Assembly: GCF_000472705.1 (NCBI RefSeq)
Contig: NZ_KI421453.1
Span: 248,001-312,000 of the forward strand
Length of the DNA: 64,000 nt
Direction of reading: 5' to 3'
Origin: Mesorhizobium erdmanii USDA 3471
Lineage (GTDB): Bacteria > Pseudomonadota > Alphaproteobacteria > Rhizobiales > Rhizobiaceae
Shown: in pieces, positions 33,349-42,741 of the stretch
Position numbering within the stretch: position 1 is the first letter of the stretch
Layout: each line of letters opens with the position of its first letter
Program-made: the position numbers and the translations under genes
Notes under the pieces: model-generated
Seen by the model: the letters and a program-made list of their open reading frames with translations, nothing else
What the model was told of the DNA's origin: nothing
Database searches by the model: none

Positions 33349-34728
33349 ATGCTCGATCAGTCCAACGAACTCGCCGCCTGGGATCGCGACCATTTCTTCC
33401 ATCCCTCGACCCATATGGGCACGCATGCGCGGGGCGAGAGCCCGAACCGCATCATGGCCGGCGGCGAAGGCGTCACCGTCTGGGACAACAATGGCAGGAA
33501 GAGCCTCGATGCCTTCGCCGGCCTCTATTGCGTCAATGTCGGCTATGGCCGCCAGAAGATCGCGGATGCCATTGCAGAGCAGGCGAAGAACCTCGCCTAT
33601 TACCACGCCTATGTCGGCCACGGCACCGAGGCCTCGATCACTTTGGCCAAGATGATCATCGATCGCGCGCCCAAGGGCATGTCGAGGGTCTATTTTGGCC
33701 TCTCCGGTTCGGACGCCAACGAAACCAACATCAAGCTGATCTGGTACTACAACAATGTGCTGGGCCGGCCGGAGAAGAAGAAGATCATCTCGCGCTGGCG
33801 CGGCTATCACGGGTCGGGCGTGATGACCGGATCGCTGACCGGGCTCGACCTGTTCCATAACGCCTTCGACCTGCCGCGCGCGCCGGTCCTGCACACCGAA
33901 GCACCTTACTATTTCCGCCGCGCCGACCGGTCGATGAGCGAGGAGCAGTTTTCGCAGCACTGCGCCGACAAGCTCGAGGAGATGATCCTGGCCGAAGGGC
34001 CGGAAACGGTCGCCGCCTTCATCGGTGAGCCGATCCTCGGCACCGGTGGCATCGTGCCGCCGCCGGCCGGCTACTGGGAGAAGATCCAGGCCGTGCTGAA
34101 GAAGTATGACGTGCTTTTGGTCGCCGACGAGGTGGTGACGGGTTTTGGCCGGCTGGGCACCATGTTCGGCTCCGACCATTACGGCATCAAGCCTGACCTC
34201 ATCACCATCGCCAAGGGCCTGACCTCGGCCTATGCGCCGCTTTCGGGCGTCATTGTCGCCGACAAGATGTGGCAGGTGCTGGTGCAAGGCTCCGACAAGC
34301 TCGGCTCGCTCGGCCATGGCTGGACCTATTCGGCGCATCCGATCTGCGTTGCCGCGGGTGTGGCCAATCTCGAACTGATCGACGAGATGGATCTGGTGAC
34401 AAATGCCCGCGAGACCGGCGCCTATTTCCGGGCCGAACTGGCAAAGGCCGTCGGCGGCCACAGACACGTCGGCGACGTGCGCGGCGACGGCATGCTGGCG
34501 GCGGTCGAGTTCGTCGCCGACAAGGACGACCGGGTGTTCTTCGACGCTTCGCAAAAGATCGGTCCGCAAGTGGCGACGGCGCTTGCCGCCAGCGGCGTCA
34601 TCGGCCGCGCCATGCCGCAGGGCGACATACTCGGCTTCGCGCCGCCGCTCTGCCTGACCCGAGAGGAAGCCGATATCGTCGTTTCGAAGACGGCGGATGC
34701 GGTGAAAATCGTGTTTGCCAATCTCTGA
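33349..34728 (+). CDS. doeD: Diaminobutyrate aminotransferase of ectoine degradation (DoeD/Atf)
   Basis: A 459-residue class III aminotransferase that moves the gamma-amino group of L-2,4-diaminobutyrate, giving aspartate semialdehyde for DoeC. Marks: GLSGSDANETNIKL for the PLP phosphate site, GYHGSGVMTGSLTG, Asp in LVADEVVTGFGRLG and the Schiff-base Lys in TIAKGLTSAYAPLS. The start has AAGGAG upstream. With DoeC it completes the route from ectoine to aspartate; all required steps are therefore in this window. Confidence 0.9.
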   Translation: MLDQSNELAAWDRDHFFHPSTHMGTHARGESPNRIMAGGEGVTVWDNNGRKSLDAFAGLYCVNVGYGRQKIADAIAEQAKNLAYYHAYVGHGTEASITLAKMIIDRAPKGMSRVYFGLSGSDANETNIKLIWYYNNVLGRPEKKKIISRWRGYHGSGVMTGSLTGLDLFHNAFDLPRAPVLHTEAPYYFRRADRSMSEEQFSQHCADKLEEMILAEGPETVAAFIGEPILGTGGIVPPPAGYWEKIQAVLKKYDVLLVADEVVTGFGRLGTMFGSDHYGIKPDLITIAKGLTSAYAPLSGVIVADKMWQVLVQGSDKLGSLGHGWTYSAHPICVAAGVANLELIDEMDLVTNARETGAYFRAELAKAVGGHRHVGDVRGDGMLAAVEFVADKDDRVFFDASQKIGPQVATALAASGVIGRAMPQGDILGFAPPLCLTREEADIVVSKTADAVKIVFANL

Positions 34729-34737
34729 GATCGATCC

Positions 34738-35841
34738 ATGAATGCCATGACCAAAACCCTCCCCGCCACGATGGCCGCCGTGCTGCTCACCGGGCACGGC
34801 GGACCGGAAAAGCTCGTCTACCGCACCGATGTGAAGGTGCCCGCGCCTGCCTCCGGTGAGGTGTTGGTCAAGGTCACCGCTTGCGGCATGAACAACACCG
34901 ATGTCTGGGTCCGCCAGGGCGCCTATGGCACGGAGGAAGACGCTTCCGCCGTGTCGACCTGGCGGCGGCAGGGCAACACGCTTGTTTTCCCGCGCATCCA
35001 GGGCACCGACACGGTCGGTGCCATCGTTGCCGTCGGCGAAGGCATTTCGCCTGATCGTATCGGCGAACGGGTGATGGTCGATTTCTCCATCTACAACCGC
35101 GACGACGATTCACTCGCCGACATCGACTATATGGGCCATGGCCGTGATGGCGGTTACGCCGAGTACCAGACAGTGCCGGCGCAGAACGCGCATGTCGTCG
35201 ACACGGAGATGAGCGACGTCGAACTCGCCACCTTCTGCTGCGCCTACCTGACCGGCGAGCAGATGCTGGAACGCGCCGGCCTGAAGGCCGGCGAGCGCGT
35301 GCTGGTCACCGGCGCCTCGGGCGGCGTCGGCTCGGGCATCGTGCAATTGGCACGGGCGCGCGGCGCCATTCCCTATGCCCTCGTCGGCAAGGGTAAGGAA
35401 CAGGCGGTGCTCGACATCGGCGCCGAGGCGGTCATCACCCGTGGCGTCGCCGACCTGCCGCAAGCCGTGAATGAAGCGACCGGCGGCCAGCCGATCGACG
35501 TGGTGGCCGACCTCGTCGGCGGCGCGATCTTCAACGACCTGCTGCGTATTCTCAGGCCGGAAGGCCGCTACACCACCGCCGGCGCGATTGCCGGCCCGGT
35601 CGTGCAGCTCGATCTCAGGACCATGTATCTGAAGCAGCTGCAGCTGCATGGCTCGAGCCAGGGCACGCGGGCCGATTTCCGCCGCATCGTCGGGTATATC
35701 GAAGCGAAAAAGATCCGGCCGCTGGTCGGCGGCGTCTACAGGCTCTCCGATTTCCACCGCGCACAGGCCGACTTCGTCGCCAAGGATTTTGTCGGCAAGC
35801 TAGTGGTGGTGCCTGATGCTGTCGCGGAGCGGCCGGCGTAA
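34738..35841 (+). CDS. Zinc-containing or quinone-reductase-like MDR oxidoreductase
   Basis: A 367-residue medium-chain dehydrogenase/reductase with GroES-like N-terminal domain (GEVLVKVTACGMNNTDVWVR) and Rossmann domain (VLVTGASGGVGSGIVQLA near residue 185). The catalytic-zinc Cys-His pattern is incomplete (Cys in TACGMNNTD is followed by Asn where zinc ADHs have a ligand-bearing sequence), so it is more like NADPH:quinone reductases. It starts 9 bases after doeD and is likely cotranscribed with doeX-doeC-doeD. It is not a standard part of ectoine catabolism; the substrate is unknown. Confidence 0.82.
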   Translation: MNAMTKTLPATMAAVLLTGHGGPEKLVYRTDVKVPAPASGEVLVKVTACGMNNTDVWVRQGAYGTEEDASAVSTWRRQGNTLVFPRIQGTDTVGAIVAVGEGISPDRIGERVMVDFSIYNRDDDSLADIDYMGHGRDGGYAEYQTVPAQNAHVVDTEMSDVELATFCCAYLTGEQMLERAGLKAGERVLVTGASGGVGSGIVQLARARGAIPYALVGKGKEQAVLDIGAEAVITRGVADLPQAVNEATGGQPIDVVADLVGGAIFNDLLRILRPEGRYTTAGAIAGPVVQLDLRTMYLKQLQLHGSSQGTRADFRRIVGYIEAKKIRPLVGGVYRLSDFHRAQADFVAKDFVGKLVVVPDAVAERPA

Positions 35842-35989
35842 ATCCAAGAATCCCCCACCCTTGGCTCTGGCCGCCTTCTCGCCGCTGCCCCAACGGGAAT
35901 GGCTTGCAGTCGTCTCCGCGAGCCGTCACAAACGGCGACGCCCGTTGTCATACTGGTCCGGGCATCTGGTCACGGGATACGGGCGAGAC

Positions 35990-37402
35990 ATGACAGGCCG
36001 AATGATACTTCTCGACGCCAAGCCGCTCGGCGCGGCTGATGTGGCCGAGATCGCACGCCGCAACGCCCGGCTCATGCTGGGCGAACAGGCGATGCGCCGC
36101 ATCCGGGCAAGCCGCGCCCTGATCGAGCATCTGACCGGGCTTGGCAAACCGATGTACGGCGTCACGACGGGGCTCGGCGCCTGTGTCGATACACCGCTCG
36201 CGCCGGCCGACCTGATCGCCTTCCAGCACAGCGTGCCGCTCAGCCACAGCATGGGCATCGGCCCGGCACTGCCGACCGACGCGGTGCGGGCGATGATGAC
36301 CGCGCGCATTTCAGGCATGGCCGCCGGCGGCACCGGCACTTCCGAGCGCGTGGTCATGGGCCTGGTGGCGGCGCTCAACGCCGGCGTCCATCCGATCATC
36401 CCGACCTGGGGTTCGATCGGCGCGGCGGACCTTGCCCATCTCGGCCATATGGCAAGGTCGCTGCGCGGCGACGGCGAGGCGGAGTTCCAGGGCAGGATCA
36501 TGCCTTCCACCGAGGCGCTTGCTCTGGCCGGGCTCGAGCCGCTCGACCTGCGCGAAAAGGACGGCCACGCCATCATTGTCGCCAACAGCCTGTCGACGGG
36601 AACGGCGTGCCTGTGTCTCGAAGACGTCGCCCATCTTATCGACTGGGCAATGGCGGCGGTCGCCCTCAACTATGAGGCGTTCCGCTCTTCGCTCACCGCG
36701 ATCGACGAGCATGCGCTGGCGGCACGGCCAGCCTTCGGCCAGCGCGAGATCGGCGCGCGGCTGCGCGTGGAGCTGGCGGGAAGCGGCCTGTGGAAGGACA
36801 GAGCAGCGCGGCGCCTGCAGGATCCGCTCAGCTATCGCTGTGTACCCCAGGTCTGGGGCGGCCTGCTCAATGCGTTCGAACAGGCGCGGCTCGCCACCGA
36901 GATCGAACTGACCCATTCAGGCGACAATCCCGTGATCCTGGCCGAGGGCGAACGGGTGGTTTCCAACCGCTGCATGAAGCTGATGTCGCCTGCTATAGCC
37001 GACCTGCCTCGCTTCCTGTCGGCCAGGGGCGGCAGCCGCCAGGGCTATGCGGAGCTGCAAAAGCCTTTATCCGCGCTGGAAGCCGAGATTCGGCATCTGG
37101 CCAACCCGATGTCGCTCAGCCCGCTCGCGGTTTCCGACGGCATCGAGGACCAGTCGTCGATGGCACCCCGAGTGGTGTCCAAGACCGCCGAGATCATCGA
37201 GCGCATGCGCTATCTCGTTGCCATGGAATTGATCTTCGCCGCAACGGGCGTCGAGTTGCGCGGCGTCGTCGACAGCATGGGCGAAGGACCGCAGCGCACT
37301 TTCGCCGCCATACGCGCACTCGTCAGCCCGCTCGACGACGACCGCGAGATGAGCACCGACATGACACGGGTGGCCCGCATGGTGGCCGGGCCCCGATACT
37401 GA
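35990..37402 (+). CDS. Histidine/aromatic ammonia-lyase family protein lacking the MIO triad
   Basis: A 470-residue homologue of histidine, phenylalanine and tyrosine ammonia-lyases. The fold markers are all there: Tyr56 in MYGVTTGLGA (catalytic Tyr of HAL), SYRCVPQVWG with the conserved Arg, THSGDNPVI, and GIEDQSSMAP with the conserved Glu. The MIO-forming Ala-Ser-Gly does not exist: where HAL has GSVGASGDLAPLAH, this reads GSIGAADLAHLGH (residues 141-153), one residue shorter with no Ser or Gly. The cyclised cofactor cannot form, so it is either a different kind of enzyme or inactive. The surrounding motifs are too well kept for a decaying pseudogene. ATG 36002 is an alternative start. It is 148 bases after the MDR gene and converges with a 2-hydroxyacid dehydrogenase. 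Confidence 0.85.
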   Translation: MTGRMILLDAKPLGAADVAEIARRNARLMLGEQAMRRIRASRALIEHLTGLGKPMYGVTTGLGACVDTPLAPADLIAFQHSVPLSHSMGIGPALPTDAVRAMMTARISGMAAGGTGTSERVVMGLVAALNAGVHPIIPTWGSIGAADLAHLGHMARSLRGDGEAEFQGRIMPSTEALALAGLEPLDLREKDGHAIIVANSLSTGTACLCLEDVAHLIDWAMAAVALNYEAFRSSLTAIDEHALAARPAFGQREIGARLRVELAGSGLWKDRAARRLQDPLSYRCVPQVWGGLLNAFEQARLATEIELTHSGDNPVILAEGERVVSNRCMKLMSPAIADLPRFLSARGGSRQGYAELQKPLSALEAEIRHLANPMSLSPLAVSDGIEDQSSMAPRVVSKTAEIIERMRYLVAMELIFAATGVELRGVVDSMGEGPQRTFAAIRALVSPLDDDREMSTDMTRVARMVAGPRY

Positions 37403-37447
37403 GCCTGGAGGTCCACTCGGCCGCGGGCTCTTCAGCGAAGGCCAAGA

Positions 37448-38887
37448 CTATTGATACGGACCCCTGAGATTCAGTTTCTCGGTCAGAAGGCAAAAGCGGT
37501 CGATCAGCCGGACCAGTTCCTCGCCCCGTTCGGCGACGATTTTGTCCCGCTCTGTGGCCGGCGCGTCCGACAAAGCCTTCCACAGCCGGCTTTGCCGATC
37601 GCAGACATCCGCCAGCTCGGAACAGTCGCTGGAAGTCAACTTCAAAAGGTGTTCCGCCGTCACTGGTCCAATGCCGGGAGGCGTCGTCGCCCCCACGGAA
37701 AGATAGCCTGGCGGCACGGTGCCCTTCGCGTTCGTCACCGATTTGCGGCAGATGACGTCGAAAAGCTGGTCGATGGCCTGCCTGGCGCCGGCGACGCGCG
37801 AGGGATGATCCGTATCGGCCGCGGCATGCGGCAGAAGCTCCAGCTTGTCGCCATGCCTCTCGACGAGGTCGAGATAGGGCAGCATCGGACCGGACAAGCC
37901 ACCGGTTGAAGCGTCGCTGAACAGGTCGGCATCGATGGCGGCGTGGCGCACCTGCCCTGCATCCAGCGCGCCGCCAAGCGCCGCGACGTCGACAAGCTCG
38001 CCGCGATCGTAGTTGACCAGCACCGCGCCCTTGTTCATGCGGGAGAGAACCTCCGCGCCGATGAGCCCGGCATTGGCGTAGCGGCCGGTCTGCGCGTCCT
38101 GCTTGCCGAGGCCGACATGGACGCTCAGCACATCGGCGCTATCAGCTGCCTCGACAAGGTCCGGCGCGAAGACGAAACCCTCGGCCTCTATCCAGTCGCG
38201 ATGCCGGGGCCGTGCGTGGATCACCACGCGCATGCCGAAGGCGCGGGCAAGCTTGGCCACCTCGCGGCCGATATTGCCGTAGCCGATGATCGCGATGGTT
38301 TTGCCTTCGAGCTTCTCGGTCGGAAAATCGCGCAGTTCCCTACCAGTGTCGAAGGCGCCGCGCGCCACCCTATCGTGAAGCAAGTCGACAGGGAGATCCG
38401 GCAGCACTTTCAGGATCGCCTTCATCACCATCTGCGCGGTGGCGCGGCTGTTGATGCCCGGCGTGTTCATGAGCACCGCGGTGCCACCCTCGCCGCTCCC
38501 GCCGCCCCAGGAGCGCGAGCCCATATTGCCGGTGCCGGCGCCGATCCGCACGCCGGCCAGTGGAAAGACGGTCTCGGCGGGCAGGAAGGTGGCGGCGGCG
38601 ATGACGGCGTCATAGCGCCCGTCGCCGGCGGCTTCGATCAGCTCTTGCCGGCCGCTAAGGTCCGGCTGGTAGAAGAAATGCACCCGGCCTTGCTCGAGCC
38701 CCGTTTTGTCGCCAAGCGCAGCCGCGTGGAAGCGTCCGCCCTTGGCCTCGATATGGGCGCGTACTTCGCTCGGATCGGGTGTGCCGTCGGGTCCGAAGCG
38801 CAGGCCGACCAGATCGCATATCAGGACGGTGAAGACGCTTTGCGGGTCGATCGGCTCCACGGCCTGTGTGCTGGTGTTCGCGGTCAC
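37448..38887 (-). CDS. 2-hydroxyacid dehydrogenase-like protein with C-terminal extension
   Basis: A 479-residue member of the D-isomer-specific 2-hydroxyacid dehydrogenase family. The NAD domain is clear (IAIIGYGNIGREVAKLARAF, about residue 200), and the catalytic Arg (VNYDRGELVDV) and His (ELLPHAAADTD) are present, but the catalytic Glu usually found in a DVFxxEP-like motif is missing; the aligned stretch is AIDADLFSDAST. About 90 residues beyond the normal end (from KGTVPPGYLSVG) form a helical tail of unknown role. It is the last gene of the long minus-strand operon, 58 bases after the DadA-like gene. It may act on an unusual hydroxy acid or have lost dehydrogenase activity. Confidence 0.78.
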   Translation of the reverse strand: MTANTSTQAVEPIDPQSVFTVLICDLVGLRFGPDGTPDPSEVRAHIEAKGGRFHAAALGDKTGLEQGRVHFFYQPDLSGRQELIEAAGDGRYDAVIAAATFLPAETVFPLAGVRIGAGTGNMGSRSWGGGSGEGGTAVLMNTPGINSRATAQMVMKAILKVLPDLPVDLLHDRVARGAFDTGRELRDFPTEKLEGKTIAIIGYGNIGREVAKLARAFGMRVVIHARPRHRDWIEAEGFVFAPDLVEAADSADVLSVHVGLGKQDAQTGRYANAGLIGAEVLSRMNKGAVLVNYDRGELVDVAALGGALDAGQVRHAAIDADLFSDASTGGLSGPMLPYLDLVERHGDKLELLPHAAADTDHPSRVAGARQAIDQLFDVICRKSVTNAKGTVPPGYLSVGATTPPGIGPVTAEHLLKLTSSDCSELADVCDRQSRLWKALSDAPATERDKIVAERGEELVRLIDRFCLLTEKLNLRGPYQ

Positions 38888-38945
38888 GTCGCTTCCCTCA
38901 TGCGAGAACGGCAGGCCTGCTGCGGCAGCAGCGTGTCCTGAATAG

Positions 38946-40211
38946 TCAGAACCTATCCGCTCGGAACGGCGTCAGATCGATCGCCGGCGGCAAACCGGTG
39001 GCAAGTTGCGACACGATCTTGCCGGTGACGGCGCCGCCAATGAGGCCTTGGTGGCCATGGCCGAAGGCGTAGATGACGTTCCTGGCTCGCGATGCCCGGT
39101 CGATGACCGGAATGCTGTCGGGCGTGCCGGGCCGATGCCCCATCCAGCGCGTGACCTCGCCGACCTCCAGCCTTCGGAACATCGGCCGCGCCTGTTTGAG
39201 AAGAACGTCCGCCCGGTTCATGTTAGCGGGCGCTTTCAGGCCGGCGAATTCGACGTTGCCGGCGATCCGCAGGCCCTCCTCCATTGGCGATGCGACGAAT
39301 TTGCGGTCGGCCGAAATGGTCTGGATACGCAGGCCGGTATCGGCCCCCTTGACCATGATGTGGTAGCCACGTTCGCTCTCCAGTGGAATGCGGTCGCCAA
39401 GCTGGCGGGCGAGATCGCCGGACCAGGCGCCGGCGCACAGCACCACCGTCTCGACCGGCATGCGACCGCCGCCTTCGAGGCGCAACGCCGACGGCCCGTT
39501 GGGCGCCATGTCGAAGCCGAGCACTTTTGCCCTGATGAAGCGGGCGCCCTGGCGTGCCGCGTGTTCGGCGAGCTTCGCGACGAGACGGCCGGGATTGGGA
39601 CACTGTCCCTGTTCGGGCAGGTAGACCGCACTCTTGAAGATCGGCGCCAAAGCTGGTTCGAGCTGACGGATTTCGTCGGCATCGAGGATGTCCATCTTGA
39701 CGCCATGCTCGCGCCGCAGCCGAAGGCCGTAGGCACCCTTCGACGGCCCGTCGGCCGTCTCATGAACGAAGAGCTGGCCGCGTTTCTGCAGAAGATCCTC
39801 GCAGCCGGCGGCCTTGATCAGCGGCTCGTAGCACTCGAATGTATAGCGGTGCAGCGACCGCATTGCCGCCGATATCTCTTCGACGCGCGGTTTGCGGCTG
39901 GCCGCAAGAAAACGCAGCAGCCAGGGCAGCGCGTGCGGCACATAGGCCAGCCGCACGATCAACGGGCCTTCCGGGTCCATCAGCCATTTCGGCACATTGC
40001 GAAGCACGCCCGGCATCGAATTCGGAATGCAGGATCCCGGGCAGATGCCGCCGGCATTGCCGAAGGAGCATTGCTCTTCCGAGCCCGGCAGGGCCGGGTC
40101 GACCACCTCGACGGCGACCCCCTGCTCGAGCAGGTAGTTCGCGGCGCAGACACCGATGATACCGGCGCCGATGACCGTCACCTTGCCGCGCGGCGTGCCT
40201 GTCGATGTCAT
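38946..40211 (-). CDS. FAD-dependent D-amino acid dehydrogenase-like oxidoreductase (DadA family)
   Basis: A 421-residue DAO-fold flavoprotein with FAD motif VTVIGAGIIGVCAANYLLEQ at residues 11-30 and a C-terminal FGHGHQGLIGGAVTGK. DadA relatives oxidise D-amino acids to imino acids and pass electrons to the respiratory chain. In an operon with a proline-racemase-family enzyme this suits oxidation of a D-configured proline derivative such as cis-4-hydroxy-D-proline (inference). It lies 22 bases after the aldolase gene. Confidence 0.83.
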   Translation of the reverse strand: MTSTGTPRGKVTVIGAGIIGVCAANYLLEQGVAVEVVDPALPGSEEQCSFGNAGGICPGSCIPNSMPGVLRNVPKWLMDPEGPLIVRLAYVPHALPWLLRFLAASRKPRVEEISAAMRSLHRYTFECYEPLIKAAGCEDLLQKRGQLFVHETADGPSKGAYGLRLRREHGVKMDILDADEIRQLEPALAPIFKSAVYLPEQGQCPNPGRLVAKLAEHAARQGARFIRAKVLGFDMAPNGPSALRLEGGGRMPVETVVLCAGAWSGDLARQLGDRIPLESERGYHIMVKGADTGLRIQTISADRKFVASPMEEGLRIAGNVEFAGLKAPANMNRADVLLKQARPMFRRLEVGEVTRWMGHRPGTPDSIPVIDRASRARNVIYAFGHGHQGLIGGAVTGKIVSQLATGLPPAIDLTPFRADRF

Positions 40212-40233
40212 GGCGATCGATCCGTTGTGCCGG

Positions 40234-41016
40234 TCAGGGTGCGATCACGCTCGGCGTGCCGGCACGGAAGGCCGGCAGCGACCGCGCCACCATCTGCTGC
40301 AACATGCGGAAGTCGGAGAGATAGGCCATGAAGCGATAGCCCAGCTTGCGCATGTCGACGCCGTAAGCGACCGAGCCGCAATGGATGCCCGGAATGACGC
40401 CGGCTTCCTTGCATTTGGCGGCGATGTATTCGATCGCCTCGTAGACGGCCGGATAGCGCGGATCGAAACCGGGCGCCTCGCCCATGGTCACCGCAAGGTC
40501 CGACGGACCGACGAAGATGGCATCGAGGTTCGGCGTGTTCAGAATATCCTCCAGATTCTTCACCGCCTGTTCGCTTTCGATCATCGCCATGGTGATGATG
40601 GTATCGTTGGCATGCTGGAAATAGTCGGCGCCAGCATAGAGCGAGGCGCGCAACGGGCCGACGCTACGGCCGCCCTTGGGGAAATAGCGGCAGGCCTTGA
40701 CGAAGGCGTCCGCTTCCTCGGCGGTGTTGACCATCGGACAGATGACGCCATAGGCGCCGGCGTCGAGCACCTTGCCGATGATCGCCGGATCGTTCCACGG
40801 CACGCGCACCATCGGCGTCGTATCGGTCGTCGAGATCGCCTGCAGCATCGGCACGGCATCGACATAGTCGGTCGCGCCATGCTGTAGATCGACGGTCAGC
40901 GCGTCCCAGCCCTGCTGCGCCATCAGTTCGGCCGAGATCGACGACGGAATGCCGAGCCAGCCCGTTACCACTTCGCCGCCGGCGGCCCAGATGTCCTTCA
41001 CCTTGTTCTTGCGCAT
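40234..41016 (-). CDS. HpcH/HpaI family class II aldolase
   Basis: A 260-residue metal-dependent aldolase. Family residues are visible: Arg/His region VDLQHGATDY, MVRVPWNDP, the metal-binding Glu in AMIESEQAV and Asp in FVGPSDLAVTMG. Such enzymes reversibly split 4-hydroxy-2-keto acids into pyruvate (or oxaloacetate) and an aldehyde. In this operon it could cleave the end product of the GMC dehydrogenase, aldehyde dehydrogenase and oxidase steps. The specific substrate is not deducible. Confidence 0.86.
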   Translation of the reverse strand: MRKNKVKDIWAAGGEVVTGWLGIPSSISAELMAQQGWDALTVDLQHGATDYVDAVPMLQAISTTDTTPMVRVPWNDPAIIGKVLDAGAYGVICPMVNTAEEADAFVKACRYFPKGGRSVGPLRASLYAGADYFQHANDTIITMAMIESEQAVKNLEDILNTPNLDAIFVGPSDLAVTMGEAPGFDPRYPAVYEAIEYIAAKCKEAGVIPGIHCGSVAYGVDMRKLGYRFMAYLSDFRMLQQMVARSLPAFRAGTPSVIAP

Positions 41017-41032
41017 AGCTCGAGGTCCTTTG

Positions 41033-42727
41033 CTATTGTCGGGAATTCAAAATCAGGTCCGCCGCTTTTTCAGCGATCGCGATCGTCGTGATGTTGGTGT
41101 TGGCGGCGACGATCGTCGGCATGATCGAAGCATCGACGACGCGCAGGCCCTGCACGCCGCGCACGCGGCAGTCTGCGTCGAGCACCGCCAGCGGATCCCG
41201 GTCATTGCCCATCTTGCAGGTGCCGGAGACATGCCAGCCCGACCAGACGGATTGCCTCACCCAGTCGGCGATCAGATCCTCATTGCCGAGCATTGCCTGG
41301 ATGCGGTCGGTGGTGCCGAACTTTCGCTTGAGCAAGGTCTCGCGGAAGAACGGCGCATAGTCGAAGAGGTACGCGGCGGTCGCGGTCTTGATCCAGTTCG
41401 ACGGCTTGCGCACACTGAGCGCACGCGCCTCGTCGCTGTAGCCGGCCAGGAACCAGGTGTTGACGTGCTGCTGGACATCAGGCGATTGCATGATCCTGCA
41501 GATGCGCTTGAAGCCGTCCACCAGCCGCATCAGGTCGCGGCCATCTGAAGCCAGGTTCAGATCGACGATCGGTTCATCCGTCTGGACCGTCGACTTCAGC
41601 GTTACCGTGCCGCGCGAATAGGACTTGTTGACACAGACATTGAGCGCACCCATTGCTTTGCCCAGCGGATGCCAGCCGGCGCGGTTGACCGGCATCAAGA
41701 GCATGTCGCCGGGGTGGCAATCCGCGTAATTGGAAGAGTATCTGACGCCGAGGAAGATATGACGCCGCTGGCCGGGCTTGAGCCGCGCCGATTTCTTGAA
41801 ATGCGCGCCGACGGCCAGATGCGGATGGTCGGTCAGATTCTCGCCGACGCCGGGGCGATCGGCGACCACTTCGATGCCCAGCCGCTTCAGCTGCGCCGCC
41901 GGCCCGATGCCGGCCCGAAGCAGGATGGCCGGCGAGTGCAAGGCGCCTGCGGACACGATGGTCTCGCCGGCGCTATAGACCTGCGTCCGGCCTGATATCG
42001 TCACCGTGGCGCCGGTGATGCGCGTTCCCTCTGTCACCAAACCTTCGACAAAGGCGTTGGCAAAGATGTGCAGGTTCTTGCGCGCGCGCACCGCGGCGTC
42101 GAGATAGCCGACCGCGGTCGAGACGCGGCGGTCGTTCTCGTTCGACAGGGGCAGCGGGAACGAGCCATCCTCGAAACTGCCATTATAGTCCGGCCGGTAG
42201 GGGTAGTCGCGTTGCGTCACCTTGAGGACGGATCTGGTGAAGCCGGCCCAGTCCTGCGGGAAGACGCGGCGGATCGGAATCCGGCCGGTCTTGTTGTGAA
42301 GCTCGCCGTCGAAATCGAGATCGCGTTCGAGCTTCCTGAGATAGGGCAGCATGCCCTCCCATCCCCAGCCGGCGAGGCCGAAAGCTTCCCATTCGTCATA
42401 GTCGTGCGGCAGGCCGCGCACCGCGAACTGGCCGTTGATACTGGAGCCGCCGCCCATCACCTTGGCCTGTTCGAGCTTGGCGGTCTTGGTCACCTGCGCG
42501 TTCTGCCTGGGCGATCGGTTGAAGACGCGCAGTTCCGTCCAGTGGTATTTCGGGTCAAAATAGGAAAGGCCGGGATAGCTGTCGGCGATCACTTCCGGAA
42601 CGTCGTCGGGAGGCGTGTCGGGACCGGCCTCGAACAGCGCCACTTGCCTGCTGCCGCTTTCCGAGAGCCGGCTGGCGAGAACGGCGCCCGCCGAGCCGCC
42701 GCCGACGATGATGTAATCGAATTGCAT
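41033..42727 (-). CDS. GMC-family FAD oxidoreductase (choline dehydrogenase-like)
   Basis: A 564-residue flavoprotein alcohol dehydrogenase/oxidase. The N-terminal FAD motif YIIVGGGSAGAVLASRLSE, the GMC signature VMGGGSSINGQFAVRG (about residues 91-106), SAGALHSPAILLRAGIG and the C-terminal catalytic region WHVSGTCKMG are all present, with the His that abstracts the alcohol proton. It precedes the aldolase by 16 bases and follows the aldehyde dehydrogenase by 14, a pairing like betA-betB that turns an alcohol into an acid in two steps. Choline itself is not implied. Confidence 0.88.
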   Translation of the reverse strand: MQFDYIIVGGGSAGAVLASRLSESGSRQVALFEAGPDTPPDDVPEVIADSYPGLSYFDPKYHWTELRVFNRSPRQNAQVTKTAKLEQAKVMGGGSSINGQFAVRGLPHDYDEWEAFGLAGWGWEGMLPYLRKLERDLDFDGELHNKTGRIPIRRVFPQDWAGFTRSVLKVTQRDYPYRPDYNGSFEDGSFPLPLSNENDRRVSTAVGYLDAAVRARKNLHIFANAFVEGLVTEGTRITGATVTISGRTQVYSAGETIVSAGALHSPAILLRAGIGPAAQLKRLGIEVVADRPGVGENLTDHPHLAVGAHFKKSARLKPGQRRHIFLGVRYSSNYADCHPGDMLLMPVNRAGWHPLGKAMGALNVCVNKSYSRGTVTLKSTVQTDEPIVDLNLASDGRDLMRLVDGFKRICRIMQSPDVQQHVNTWFLAGYSDEARALSVRKPSNWIKTATAAYLFDYAPFFRETLLKRKFGTTDRIQAMLGNEDLIADWVRQSVWSGWHVSGTCKMGNDRDPLAVLDADCRVRGVQGLRVVDASIMPTIVAANTNITTIAIAEKAADLILNSRQ

Positions 42728-42741
42728 GTACTTGCGCTCGC

